Shown one piece after another: positions 49,183-58,013 of a stretch of 64,000 bases of DNA (positions are counted from its first letter, which is position 1; every line of letters begins with the position of its first letter). This DNA comes from an uncultured Dorea sp. (lineage in GTDB: Bacteria; Bacillota; Clostridia; Lachnospirales; Lachnospiraceae): assembly GCA_910580235.1 (NCBI GenBank), contig CAJTVU010000006.1, positions 1 to 64,000 of the forward strand. Direction: 5' to 3'. The notes beneath the pieces are model-generated. The model had not been told where the DNA came from and did not search any database. It worked only from the letters and a program-made list of their open reading frames with translations. Position numbers and translations under genes: made by a program.

Positions 49183-49410
49183 TTGATTTATACTTATCAA
49201 ATCTATTATGATTGTTATAAAGACAATACGACATCGGAAGAAGCGATTTTAGATTATTGTTCAATATCCAGATCAAGAACTGAATTAATTGAATTTACGG
49301 GCAAATCTCGTACTTATACGATGATTAGCCTTATAGTGCCACTTGTAAATGCAGGTAAATTAAAAATGACATTACCAGTAAGCCTAAAAGTTCTAAGCAG
49401 AGGTATATAA
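49183..49410 (+). pseudogene. 3' fragment of an AlbA_2/RecG-like gene
   Basis: About 60 residues, ILDYCSISRSRTELIEFTG then YTMISLIVPLVNAGKLKMTLP, which parallel the C-terminal winged-helix of the intact gene at 50907 (FLDTPRSRKELQEFFGYKS then LAPLIAMGKIELTVP). No upstream ATPase part remains. A decayed relative of that gene. Confidence 0.65.
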
Positions 49411-49443
49411 AAGCATATACCTTATGAAGAGGGGTATGCTGAT

Positions 49444-49953
49444 ATGGATTTTGGTATGGAGACAGAATTGGTTGAATTCAAAAAATCAACAGGAGAATTA
49501 AAAGAAGGCATAATTTCGCTTACTTTGATGCTAAATAAAAATGGAAAAGGGACATTATATTTTGGCGTAAGAAATGATGGTGAAATTGTGGGACAACAGA
49601 TTGGAGGCCGTACCATGCGAGATATATTTCAAAGTATTGCTGATGCAATTAAGCCACAAATTATTCCGACGATTATTATGGAGCTGTGTGATGATAAAAA
49701 TATTATCAAAGTTACTGTTGAAGGTGATGAGAAACCCTATTTTGCATACGGGATATTATATGGGATTGACGGATGAAGGCATGGAAAAGATGAAAAGATT
49801 GTTTCACTGATGAAAGAAGATAGCAATATTAAAGTGAACGAGATCAGCCGACAATCTGGATTAGGAATAACTACGATTACAAAGAGAATTCGTTGTCTGA
49901 AAGAGAAAGGAATCATTGAAAGAAGAGGATCTAAGAAAAAGGATATTGGATAG
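49444..49953 (+). pseudogene. Internally deleted AlbA_2 ATPase-like gene
   Basis: The first 110 codons encode an AlbA_2 (Schlafen-like) domain: ELVEFKKSTGELKEGIISL, GTLYFGVRNDGEIVGQQIGGR. The frame is then lost, and from about 49790, in a different frame, KIVSLMKEDSNIKVNEISRQ continues with a winged helix ending RRGSKKKDIG. The middle of the protein is missing, so this is a front-to-back remnant with a deletion and frameshift. A start codon with GAGGGG upstream is intact. Confidence 0.75.
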
Positions 49954-50071
49954 TAAATCTAAAGTAATAAATTTGTCAAGGCAGATGTGCAGAGTGGCTT
50001 TTCATATGAGTGGTTTCAATGTATAATGTTATTGAAGATAATTTTAAACTTGGCTTTTGGAGGGGAATATA

Positions 50072-50878
50072 GTGAGAAAAGGAAAACTTAAGGACTTTTT
50101 AATTGCATCGAAAGATGAAGCATCCAGTGCCATAGTTGAAAGTGATATGTTACCTGCGGCCGTTGAAGAAATTGCAGACCTTGTAGTGTCTGAAGGTGTT
50201 GCAGAAATAATAGGTGTCTTTATAGGCGTTTTGGCGCCACGGATTAACGGAATATGCCTTAATTACAGACAAAAGCGTTTTGAAAGCAGGATTTTAGATG
50301 TTCTTGCTTTAGTAGTACAGAGTATAAATGAGATGGAAGCAAATTATGCTGCATTGGAAGAAGAGGTTCAAGAAAAATTTCGAGGGATATATGTTGAGTG
50401 GCTGCTGGATAGCTTAGAGGAAGAGAAGCAGCAGGGAAAGGTAAAGTATCATGTAAATGGTTTTATTAATTTAATGAATAACGAAATGAATGATAATCTG
50501 ATGCTTATGTTCTTTGATACAATTAATCAACTTACGGAATTTGATATTGATGTTTTAACGCTATATAATAGAAACTCGTTAGAAGATATAGAGACAACAG
50601 ACCTATATGACAAATATAATTTAACTGAGGAGCAAACGGCAGTAATCAAAGACAAATTGGAGCGGCTAGGGTTACTATACAGCAAAAATGACGAACAACG
50701 AGACCACAACATAGATGCTATTGCAGATTACTTAAATAAAGTCGATAAAGAACAGAAGAAAAATAAATCTAAAGAAGTAAGACTACCTAACATAAAAAGG
50801 CCCAATCGCTCTACATCCCATGCTATTACGTCCTTAGGAAGAGATTATCTAAAAGTTATTAAGGCACAGGAGATTTGA
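50072..50878 (+). CDS. Uncharacterised protein paired with AlbA_2 ATPase
   Basis: 268 residues. A polar N-terminus, a hydrophobic patch (about residues 45-62, EIIGVFIGVLAPRI) that may contact membrane, an acidic helical centre (YVEWLLDSLEEEKQQ, NQLTEFDIDVLTLYN) and a C-terminal winged-helix-like end, SLGRDYLKVIKAQE. The plan recalls DUF4393/Abi-alpha proteins, which appear in phage-exclusion loci, but similarity is weak and I do not name it. GTG start, 7 nt after GGAGGGG. It lies 28 bp upstream of the ATPase gene in the same A+T-rich block. Confidence 0.6.
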   Translation: MRKGKLKDFLIASKDEASSAIVESDMLPAAVEEIADLVVSEGVAEIIGVFIGVLAPRINGICLNYRQKRFESRILDVLALVVQSINEMEANYAALEEEVQEKFRGIYVEWLLDSLEEEKQQGKVKYHVNGFINLMNNEMNDNLMLMFFDTINQLTEFDIDVLTLYNRNSLEDIETTDLYDKYNLTEEQTAVIKDKLERLGLLYSKNDEQRDHNIDAIADYLNKVDKEQKKNKSKEVRLPNIKRPNRSTSHAITSLGRDYLKVIKAQEI

Positions 50879-50906
50879 AGAATAGTGAAAGGAGGTGTGG
50901 GAATAA

Positions 50907-52427
50907 ATGGATTTTGATGTTAGGCAGCTTGATGAGTATAGAGAGAATAATCGCCTTGAAGTTAAAAAGGCCAAAGGAGGTCTGCCGAATAGCTTATGGG
51001 AGACGTATTCCTCTATGGCAAATTGCTATGGGGGAATGATTCTACTGGGGGTAAGAGAGAAAGAAGACGGTAGCTTTGTTACTACGGGGTTAAAGGATAT
51101 TGAAAAACTGAAAAAGGATTTCTGGAATACAATTAATAATATAGAAAAAGTTAGCGCTAATCTTTTGGTGGACGGAGATATACAAGAATATGAAATAAAT
51201 GGCGATGTAGTTATGGCGATTCATGTACCGCAGGCCAGGCGAGAGGAAAAGCCAATCTATATCAATAATAATTTGTTTGGAGGTACATTCAGGCGTAATG
51301 GGGAAGGGGACTACCACTGTACACAGAGTGAAGTCCGTGCTATGCTTCGGGATCAGACCGAAGAAACTTCTGATATGAAAACTTTGGACGATATGGAGAT
51401 TGAAGACTTGAATATAGAAACAGTTCAAGCGTATCGTAGCAGGCATCTTGCTTTGAGGCCGAACCATGTGTGGCAGAAATTAACGGATGAGGAATACTTA
51501 GAGCAGATTGGAGCAGTGCGGCGTTCTAGAAATGATAAGAGGCTTCACCCAACGGGGGCAGGGCTTTTGATGTTTGGCAAGGAATATAAGATTTTATATG
51601 AGTATCCAGAGTATTTTTTAGATTATAGAGAGATTCTTGATCCTACAATCCGTTGGACAGATCGTTTGCAATCTAGTTCGGATGATTGGTCAGGTAACCT
51701 GTTTGATTTTTTCTTTCGAGTATATAGCAAGCTTGTAAAAGACTTGAAGATTCCATTTAAATTGGAGGGAATCACACGAATTGACGATACGCCGGTCCAT
51801 AAGGCGATGCGAGAGGCACTGGCGAATTGTCTTACAAATGCGGATTTCTTTGTGCCCAGAGGCGTTGTCATTCGAAAAGATGTAGATAAGATAATTATAG
51901 AGAATCCGGGATATATTCGTACCGGGAAAGATCAGATGTTAAAAGGCGGCATTTCTGATCCGAGAAACAAGGCACTAATGAAAATGTTTAATATAATTGG
52001 CGTTGGAGAGAGAGCTGGAAGTGGTGTGCCAGATATTTATAACGTATGGAGATCGCAGAACTGGGAATCCCCGATAGTCGAAGAACAGTATAATCCAGAT
52101 CGAACAATTTTAACACTTTCGTTTTTGGAGGCCGATGCTAGAGGACGGCACATTGGCCGGAGTGGTAGATGTGATTATGAGGGTGAAAATGATTTGGAGC
52201 ATTCAGCTATTAAATTGAATATAGGGTTAGAGGAATATGCGAAATTAATTAGTTTTTTGGATACACCAAGATCCAGGAAAGAATTACAAGAGTTTTTTGG
52301 ATACAAGTCGAGAGATTATCTTAAATATAAAGTGCTTGCACCGTTGATTGCTATGGGGAAAATAGAACTGACAGTGCCAGATAAGCCAAAGAGTCCAAAA
52401 CAGAAATATGTTTGGCGTAAGAAGTAG
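50907..52427 (+). CDS. AlbA_2 (Schlafen-like) / RecG-related ATPase protein
   Basis: 506 residues. N-terminal AlbA_2 domain (about 1-130: NRLEVKKAKGGLPNSLWETY, NCYGGMILLGVREKEDG), a central RecG-C-like HATPase_c_4 region (about 260-400: HKAMREALANCLTNADFF, IENPGYIRTGKDQMLKGG, RNKALMKMFNIIGVGERAGSG) and a C-terminal winged helix. Proteins of this group (COG2865) are predicted nucleic-acid-dependent regulators and occur in defence loci and mobile elements. Intact, next to two broken relatives and the 50072 gene. Confidence 0.85.
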   Translation: MDFDVRQLDEYRENNRLEVKKAKGGLPNSLWETYSSMANCYGGMILLGVREKEDGSFVTTGLKDIEKLKKDFWNTINNIEKVSANLLVDGDIQEYEINGDVVMAIHVPQARREEKPIYINNNLFGGTFRRNGEGDYHCTQSEVRAMLRDQTEETSDMKTLDDMEIEDLNIETVQAYRSRHLALRPNHVWQKLTDEEYLEQIGAVRRSRNDKRLHPTGAGLLMFGKEYKILYEYPEYFLDYREILDPTIRWTDRLQSSSDDWSGNLFDFFFRVYSKLVKDLKIPFKLEGITRIDDTPVHKAMREALANCLTNADFFVPRGVVIRKDVDKIIIENPGYIRTGKDQMLKGGISDPRNKALMKMFNIIGVGERAGSGVPDIYNVWRSQNWESPIVEEQYNPDRTILTLSFLEADARGRHIGRSGRCDYEGENDLEHSAIKLNIGLEEYAKLISFLDTPRSRKELQEFFGYKSRDYLKYKVLAPLIAMGKIELTVPDKPKSPKQKYVWRKK

Positions 52428-52438
52428 TAATGTGTGCC

Positions 52439-52499
52439 CATTATAACATGCACACTAGCATGCACACTAAGTATGCATGCTAGTGTGCATGTTATAATG
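52439..52499. repeat. Large 25-bp-arm inverted repeat
   Basis: Left arm starts CATTATAACATGCACACTAG and the right arm ends CTAGTGTGCATGTTATAATG; both arms are 25 bp and perfect, loop ACACTAAGTAT. The sub-motif TAGTGTGCATG also lets the arms fold on themselves. No T-run follows. It lies 11 bp after the ATPase gene stop, at the right edge of the A+T-rich island. Confidence 0.85.
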
Positions 52500-52694
52500 A
52501 GGCTATTTGAAGGTTTTAAAGATCCAAAGAGGCGGACAGCATGATCCATATCTGTACGTAGAGAAGAGGGCTTGTTTGGTAAAGGGTATTGCTGTCTGAA
52601 ATGGGGTAGTGTATAATTTGTATACTTACCCTCAGTTTATAAGGGGGTCGGATGTGGATGAATAGATACGGTGGGATTTAAGGAGAAGCGGGGA

Positions 52695-54128
52695 ATGGAA
52701 CTTAAGAATAAGCTAAAAATGCTGCTGAAGAAGATAAATAGGCAGGGGAGAGAGAATATTATAGCGGCGGTAAGCCTGAAGGCGCTTCTGTGCATCGGTT
52801 TCCTGGCCGTGCTCTGGTTTCTGCGGTCTTACTCTGTAGATTTCTGCCTTCGTACTTTAGAGCAGGAGACTCAGGAAGTGCAGGGAAATATCCGTTTGCA
52901 GATCGCATTTGCACGAAACCGCCTGGAGATGTTGGCTGATATAATAGAGAGAGAAGAGGATATCGATTCTGAGCGTGTACTTGAGATCCTTAAGGCTGAC
53001 ACAGGCGTAGATCTGGTGTCCCGGCTTGGCATTGTCTTCCCGGACGACCGTGTCCTGCAGCAAGACGGGACTCTGTCAGAGCCGATCAACGGAATTACAT
53101 TTGACGCATTGGATGGAAAGGGAGCTTTTATTACGAATATTGAGCCGGATGACCTTGAGCCGGATAAGCTCGTTCTGTTCTTCAATGTTCCGATCAAGAA
53201 GGAAGGGCAGACGGAAGGAATATTGTTTGGGGTAATAGAGCCGCAGGATCTGTCTGATTATTTCAAGGTGGATATTTTTGACGGAAATGCGGATATTTTT
53301 ATCATTGATGCCGAGAACATGGAATTTGTTATGGACACGCTGCACAGGCAGGAGGATCCCGGCGCGATGGAAGGGCATAAAGCCAAGAAGGGGTACAGCA
53401 GGGAGCAGACGGCGCAGGATTTTGCAGATGGCAAAGGTGGGATAACAGCTTATTTTTCCAGGAGCTTTAATGAGTATTTATATACAGCATATGAGCCGGT
53501 CGGGATCAATGACTGGTTTGTCATGTTGACAGTACCGGAAAGTATTGTTTTCAGGGAGACAGTATATATCGAGAAAGTGCTGTTCTGGCTTGGGATTTAC
53601 GAAGCGGCTGTCCTGATCGTCTATTTCCTGTGGGACGTTGTCCGTACACGGAAGGAGATACGTGCGAAGGAAAGAATCGCGACTACAGATCTTCTCACGA
53701 ACCTTAAGAACAGGAATGCCTATGAGCAGATGCTTGCTCAGTATGAAGCGGATCTTCCGGCTTCTTTATCTTGTGTCTATGCGGATGCCAACGGCCTTCA
53801 TGAGCTGAACAACAGCCAGGGGCACTCGGCTGGAGACAAGATGTTACAGACTGTGGCGGCAGCGCTTGTTGGATCTTTTGGCCAGGAACATGTCTATCGT
53901 ATCGGCGGAGATGAATTCCTGGTGTTTGTGGAGATGGATTTAGACTGTGTATCTAAGAAAGCAGCAGAGGCTAAAGAAAAGGCAGCAGAGGCGGGCTATC
54001 ATGTCTCTGTGGGAGCGGCGTCAGGGGGATGCGACGCTGCGGCCGTAGTAAAGGCGGCGGAGCAGAGAATGTATGAGGACAAAAAGCGTTATTATATGAG
54101 CCAGGGAGATCGGCGTAAAATGCGGTAA
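52695..54128 (+). CDS. Membrane diguanylate cyclase (sensor-GGDEF)
   Basis: 477 residues: membrane helix (about 28-46), an extracellular sensor domain of about 230 residues (dCACHE-like, LGIVFPDDRVLQQDGT, ILFGVIEPQDLSDYF), a second membrane helix (about 290-312) and a GGDEF domain with TDLLTNLKNRNAY and an intact RIGGDEFLVF active site. It should make cyclic di-GMP in response to an outside ligand. No RxxD inhibitory site is obvious. ATG follows AAGGAG by 9 nt. Confidence 0.9.
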   Translation: MELKNKLKMLLKKINRQGRENIIAAVSLKALLCIGFLAVLWFLRSYSVDFCLRTLEQETQEVQGNIRLQIAFARNRLEMLADIIEREEDIDSERVLEILKADTGVDLVSRLGIVFPDDRVLQQDGTLSEPINGITFDALDGKGAFITNIEPDDLEPDKLVLFFNVPIKKEGQTEGILFGVIEPQDLSDYFKVDIFDGNADIFIIDAENMEFVMDTLHRQEDPGAMEGHKAKKGYSREQTAQDFADGKGGITAYFSRSFNEYLYTAYEPVGINDWFVMLTVPESIVFRETVYIEKVLFWLGIYEAAVLIVYFLWDVVRTRKEIRAKERIATTDLLTNLKNRNAYEQMLAQYEADLPASLSCVYADANGLHELNNSQGHSAGDKMLQTVAAALVGSFGQEHVYRIGGDEFLVFVEMDLDCVSKKAAEAKEKAAEAGYHVSVGAASGGCDAAAVVKAAEQRMYEDKKRYYMSQGDRRKMR

Positions 54129-54262
54129 TGGACTTCCTGCGCTGTAGCCGGGAAGGCTATATTATAGCAAACGGCAGGGCAAAAGGATTCGTGCTTGCAA
54201 CGCCGAAAGAAGTAAGGTATCATGTAAGAAAAAAATGGAAATTTATAAAAAGGAGAAGATTT

Positions 54263-54802
54263 ATGCGTATAAGAAAAGAAGATACAAGCTGTCTGGTCAT
54301 TGACTATCAGGAGCGGCTTATGCCCGTTATGGCGGATAGGGAAGAGCTTATCGCCAATTCGGCCAGGCTATTGAAGGGCCTTAAGATCCTTGAGATCCCC
54401 ATGGCTATCACAGGCCAGTACACAAAAGGGCTTGGGTTGAATGTGAAGGAGATCTTCGAGGCGGCAGGCACGGAGGAATATTTTGATAAAATGACCTTTA
54501 GCTCTTATGAGCTGCCAGAAGTGCAGGACGCTGTGAAGAGCCGGGGGAAGAATGTGATCCTCTGCGGTATTGAAGCCCATGTATGTGTATTGCAGACGGC
54601 CATCGATCTGAAAGATGCAGGCTATCAGCCTATCCTTGTGACAGACTGTATCTCCTCCCGGAAGAAGAGCGACAAGGAGGTCGCGTTTATCCGGGCGCAG
54701 CAGGAGGGGATTCTGCTTACGACAAGCGAAGCGATTTTGTTTGAGCTGACGAGAGCGGCTGGGACTGATACGTTTAAACAGATATCTAAATTGGTAAAAT
54801 AA
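54263..54802 (+). CDS. Isochorismatase-family hydrolase
   Basis: 179 residues with the cysteine-hydrolase triad: Asp in CLVIDYQERL, Lys after the KGLGLNVKEIF region (FDKMTFSS) and Cys in CGIEAHVCVLQTAIDL. The family includes nicotinamidases and other amidases; the short form with EAHVCV is typical of YcaC-like hydrolases with unknown substrates. The start was set at ATG 54263, after AAGGAG; the longer frame upstream has no site. Its stop overlaps the next gene by one base. Confidence 0.85.
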   Translation: MRIRKEDTSCLVIDYQERLMPVMADREELIANSARLLKGLKILEIPMAITGQYTKGLGLNVKEIFEAAGTEEYFDKMTFSSYELPEVQDAVKSRGKNVILCGIEAHVCVLQTAIDLKDAGYQPILVTDCISSRKKSDKEVAFIRAQQEGILLTTSEAILFELTRAAGTDTFKQISKLVK

Positions 54803-55707
54803 TGAAATATATTGTAGATAAAGATGGGAACGAGCTAAGGCGGGTATCGTTCCAGAGGGTATATGAAATAGTATCAAAGAATATCGGTATATTTTTGGCG
54901 GTGATCCCTCTAACGGGAATGGCGGCCAGCGCTGTTTTTAACTTCCTGATCTATATTTACACAAAAGGGCAGGCCAGTTATTTTAATGTACCGGATCAAT
55001 ATCTGATTATAAACCAGGGCGTGACGATTTACAGTATAATCCTGCATGGGAGTATCGCATTGGTGTGTGTGGCAGTGGCCAGATGGACTGTCAGGACGAT
55101 ATTAAGACAGAGATCCTGGGGCAGGAAGATTCTTGTGATGATCCTTACAGGCGGCATACTGCCGATGCTGTTCCTGCTAGTCGTGATTATTTTTGTACTG
55201 GACACGCCGAGCCAGGTGTTCGAATTGTCGCGTGAGGACTGGATAGAGTTCTTTATATTTGCAACGATTACGATCCTATGCTTACACGGGCCGTTCGTTT
55301 ATACAGCCGGGTATCTTGCGACGTACCCGGTACAGAAGTATCTTATAAAGAGGAGATACGACGACAGCCGCAAGGAGGATTATTATCACAGCTGGAAATA
55401 TAAAAACCACAGGATCCTGGGGGCGGTGGTCTGCGTCATAGCTATTATCGGGTTCGGATGGTACTATTATTATCTGGGCTTCCAGTCTGTAGAGAAGCAG
55501 AAGGATTTCCAGATTACGATGATCGATGGCCATACATACGTAGTAGTTATGATGGATGGCAATGAGGCAGTCGTCGAGAAATGTGATGCAGAGGAAGGCG
55601 GCACATTAAAAGTCAATACAGGTGAATATATGAAAGTAGAGTGCATAAACTTATTGTTACAGGAAAGGCATTTTGCAAAAGGGATTGCCAGGCAGGACGT
55701 TTACTAG
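54802..55707 (+). CDS. Polytopic membrane protein of unknown function
   Basis: 301 residues with about five hydrophobic segments (FLAVIPLTGMAASAVFNFLI, YSIILHGSIALVCVAVA, ILVMILTGGILPMLFLLVVI, FFIFATITILCLHGPFVY and AVVCVIAIIGFGWYYYYLGF) and a C-terminal extramembrane domain of about 75 residues (FQITMIDGHTYVVVMMDGN). No family recognised. Its start overlaps the hydrolase stop (TAATG), so the two are coupled. Confidence 0.7.
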   Translation: MKYIVDKDGNELRRVSFQRVYEIVSKNIGIFLAVIPLTGMAASAVFNFLIYIYTKGQASYFNVPDQYLIINQGVTIYSIILHGSIALVCVAVARWTVRTILRQRSWGRKILVMILTGGILPMLFLLVVIIFVLDTPSQVFELSREDWIEFFIFATITILCLHGPFVYTAGYLATYPVQKYLIKRRYDDSRKEDYYHSWKYKNHRILGAVVCVIAIIGFGWYYYYLGFQSVEKQKDFQITMIDGHTYVVVMMDGNEAVVEKCDAEEGGTLKVNTGEYMKVECINLLLQERHFAKGIARQDVY

Positions 55708-55727
55708 GGGCTGCCCCATTAAGAGAT

Positions 55728-56471
55728 TCATATTTTTTGTGCATCATTATCGAACATTTCTGTTAATATCTTTTTACAAGTCCTGAAGTCCTTTTCAGCG
55801 ATAGCGTGATAGATCTTCCAGTGGCTGCTGACGCTGATGATCTCATCGCCGGGACTCAGATCCATTACCCGTTTATGCGCGCTGGCGGACATGTGCTGCC
55901 GGATCGCTTCTTTAGCAGTGGAATAGGCATAGATCAGCAGATCGTTGTGCGACATCTTACATAACTGTGTATGGAAAGCAATATCGTCGTTATTGAACTG
56001 CTCAAAAAGGAGGCTCCGTTTTAAGGAGTCTTTTTTTGCGTTCACATAGGAAGTGATGCGGTCTTCGAAAGTCAGGCAGCATTGCTTTAGCTCTTCAAGA
56101 TCTTCGGCAGTACGGCGCCTTATGGCAAGACGAGCGCATTCGATCTCAATAATCCGGCGGAATTCAGAGACGTCTTCCAACAGTTCCGGAGTCATATAGA
56201 AATGATAAATATTCTGGAGATGTTTTTCCAGATTAAATGAACGTACATAAGTGCCGTCGCCCATATGCGTCTCTAATATGCCCAATGTGTTCAATTTCTG
56301 AAGAGCCATACGCACTGTAAAGCGGTTAACGCCAAACATCTCTGCAAGCTCTGCTTCGGACGGGACCTTCTCATCCATCTTCCATATCCCCTGGGAGATA
56401 AACTCCTCCATTTTCTCACATACCAGCTCGGGCGCTGAGTTTTTCCTGATCCTTGTATCTGCTGAAATCAA
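55728..56471 (-). CDS. GntR/FadR-family regulator
   Basis: 247 residues. N-terminal winged helix (about 1-75, EKVPSEAELAEMFGVNRFTVRMALQKL) and a C-terminal FCD helical domain (about 95-235) with EFRRIIEIECARLAIRR and histidines (DIAFHTQL, SSHWKIYHAI) in the positions that bind a metal and a carboxylate ligand. It is downstream of the LysR gene on the same strand and likely controls the divergent hydrolase cluster in response to an organic acid. Confidence 0.9.
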   Translation of the reverse strand: MISADTRIRKNSAPELVCEKMEEFISQGIWKMDEKVPSEAELAEMFGVNRFTVRMALQKLNTLGILETHMGDGTYVRSFNLEKHLQNIYHFYMTPELLEDVSEFRRIIEIECARLAIRRRTAEDLEELKQCCLTFEDRITSYVNAKKDSLKRSLLFEQFNNDDIAFHTQLCKMSHNDLLIYAYSTAKEAIRQHMSASAHKRVMDLSPGDEIISVSSHWKIYHAIAEKDFRTCKKILTEMFDNDAQKI

Positions 56472-56489
56472 AAGGCTGTCCCTCCATGA

Positions 56490-57380
56490 CTATTTTTGAT
56501 ATATATAAAACTGTTTTTCAGCCGCCGCGATAAAATCTCTGACAACAGGGCGGCAGTCATCGTGATAGTAAAATCCCAGGCCGATCGGGATGTCCCATGC
56601 GGCAGGGATCGAGATAAACTGCGAAAAGCTCTGTTCATACAGAGCATAAGATAGGAGGACCGCATCCTCCAGCTCGCACCGGTTAAATAAAGAGCCGTCG
56701 TAAGAGTCAATGTCAAGGATACTGATCTCTGGTTCGTGCAGCAGCAGGTGATCTCTTAGCACATCTTCGCTCTTGGCAATGCCGCGCCTGTACATGATGA
56801 GCTTATAGCCCCTGAGATCCTCAAACGTAATTGAATCTTTTGACGCCAGAGGATGCCCTGGCACGACAAGCAGGCAATGGGAGGTTGTTGCGATCTTCTT
56901 CGCTCTCAATCCTTTAATGTCATGAATATAGTTGAAAAAGTATTCCGCGCTGATGTCAAATTCTTTTGCCTGGAACTGCAATGCATAGTCTTTTAGAAAA
57001 TATTCTTTGAACCGGATCTGGACATTTGGATGTTCCTGGCGGAATTCTTTGCATACGCCAGTTAGGAAAGGGGATTTTAGATTCGGCATCAGCCCGATCG
57101 TTATGGAATCCTGCGTACTGTGCTGCTGACGGCGGCAATGCTCGATCGTATCGTCATAATCTGCCTTCATTTTTAACAGTTCTTTCATAAGGTAAGAACC
57201 TTCCTCGGTGATACGGACTCCGGTATAGTCTTTCTCGAAGATCGTAAATCCCAGTTCTTTTTCCAACTGTTTCACCTGCTGTGTCAGCGCAGATCTGGTT
57301 ATGTAAAGCTCATCGGCAGCTTTTGAGATGCTACCGTGCTTTTCTATAGAGAGGAGTCGGTCAATATCCTTAAATACCAT
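56490..57380 (-). CDS. LysR-family regulator
   Basis: 296 residues. N-terminal helix-turn-helix (about 1-60, SISKAADELYITRSALTQQVKQLEKELG) and a periplasmic-binding-protein-like effector domain. Divergent from the SemiSWEET gene across 358 bp, the usual layout for a LysR activator and its target operon. GGAGGTCCC-like site precedes the ATG. Confidence 0.9.
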   Translation of the reverse strand: MVFKDIDRLLSIEKHGSISKAADELYITRSALTQQVKQLEKELGFTIFEKDYTGVRITEEGSYLMKELLKMKADYDDTIEHCRRQQHSTQDSITIGLMPNLKSPFLTGVCKEFRQEHPNVQIRFKEYFLKDYALQFQAKEFDISAEYFFNYIHDIKGLRAKKIATTSHCLLVVPGHPLASKDSITFEDLRGYKLIMYRRGIAKSEDVLRDHLLLHEPEISILDIDSYDGSLFNRCELEDAVLLSYALYEQSFSQFISIPAAWDIPIGLGFYYHDDCRPVVRDFIAAAEKQFYIYQK

Positions 57381-57738
57381 GTAGGGACCTCCTGTCAGTC
57401 GGATAAGATCGGTTTATTTGTTCACTAGGTATATCATACACTGGATATAAGGAAAATTCAACGGAGATGTTTAAAATGTCTGTATTTCACAAAAAAGAAT
57501 GAATTAAGATGTGTAAAATATACAAAAATATGTGGGGCTTACGACAGAAACGAGAAGATAAAAGAAAGAAAAAGAAGCGCCTGTAGGGAAAGTGCTCAAA
57601 AACAGTAATGGAAATTTGTGAATAAATGGGGGTGCTTTTTTTTGCTTAACAGGGGTGAAAAGAAATGCATTCTTCCCGAAAATTTTTCTGGCAGGTATGA
57701 TAAAGCCATGATCGATCGCAGAAAGGAGGACGGCTTTT
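57381..57738. other. Intergenic region between LysR gene and hydrolase cluster
   Basis: 358 bp, A+T-rich near the LysR start, with no convincing gene. It must contain the promoters of both divergent units and the LysR binding sites, but I could not pick a clear -35/-10 pair or a terminator. Confidence 0.5.
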
Positions 57739-58008
57739 ATGGTAAGTATTCTGGAGATGATTATGTTGATCTGTTTCGGCTTCTCATGGCCGATCAATTT
57801 TAGAAAAGCATATCAGTCAAGATCCACGAAGGGAGTATCACTGACCTTTTTCTGTCTCATAGAGGCGGGATATATCAGCGGTATCGCGTCTAAGATACTG
57901 GACGGGAATATTACCTGGGTATTGTTCTTCTATGTGCTGAATCTGGTCACTGTCGCGGCGAATATTATTTTGTATTTTGTAAACAGAAGAAGAGAAAGGA
58001 GAGGATAA
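57739..58008 (+). CDS. SemiSWEET/PQ-loop transporter
   Basis: 89 residues with three membrane helices (MVSILEMIMLICFGFSW, VSLTFFCLIEAGYISGI and WVLFFYVLNLVTVAANIILY) and the loop WPINFRKAYQSRSTKGVSL that corresponds to the PQ motif. Dimers of such half transporters move sugars or other small solutes down their gradient. GGAGGACGGC precedes the ATG. It is the first gene of the hydrolase cluster, 5 nt before the next. Confidence 0.85.
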   Translation: MVSILEMIMLICFGFSWPINFRKAYQSRSTKGVSLTFFCLIEAGYISGIASKILDGNITWVLFFYVLNLVTVAANIILYFVNRRRERRG

Positions 58009-58013
58009 GAGAT

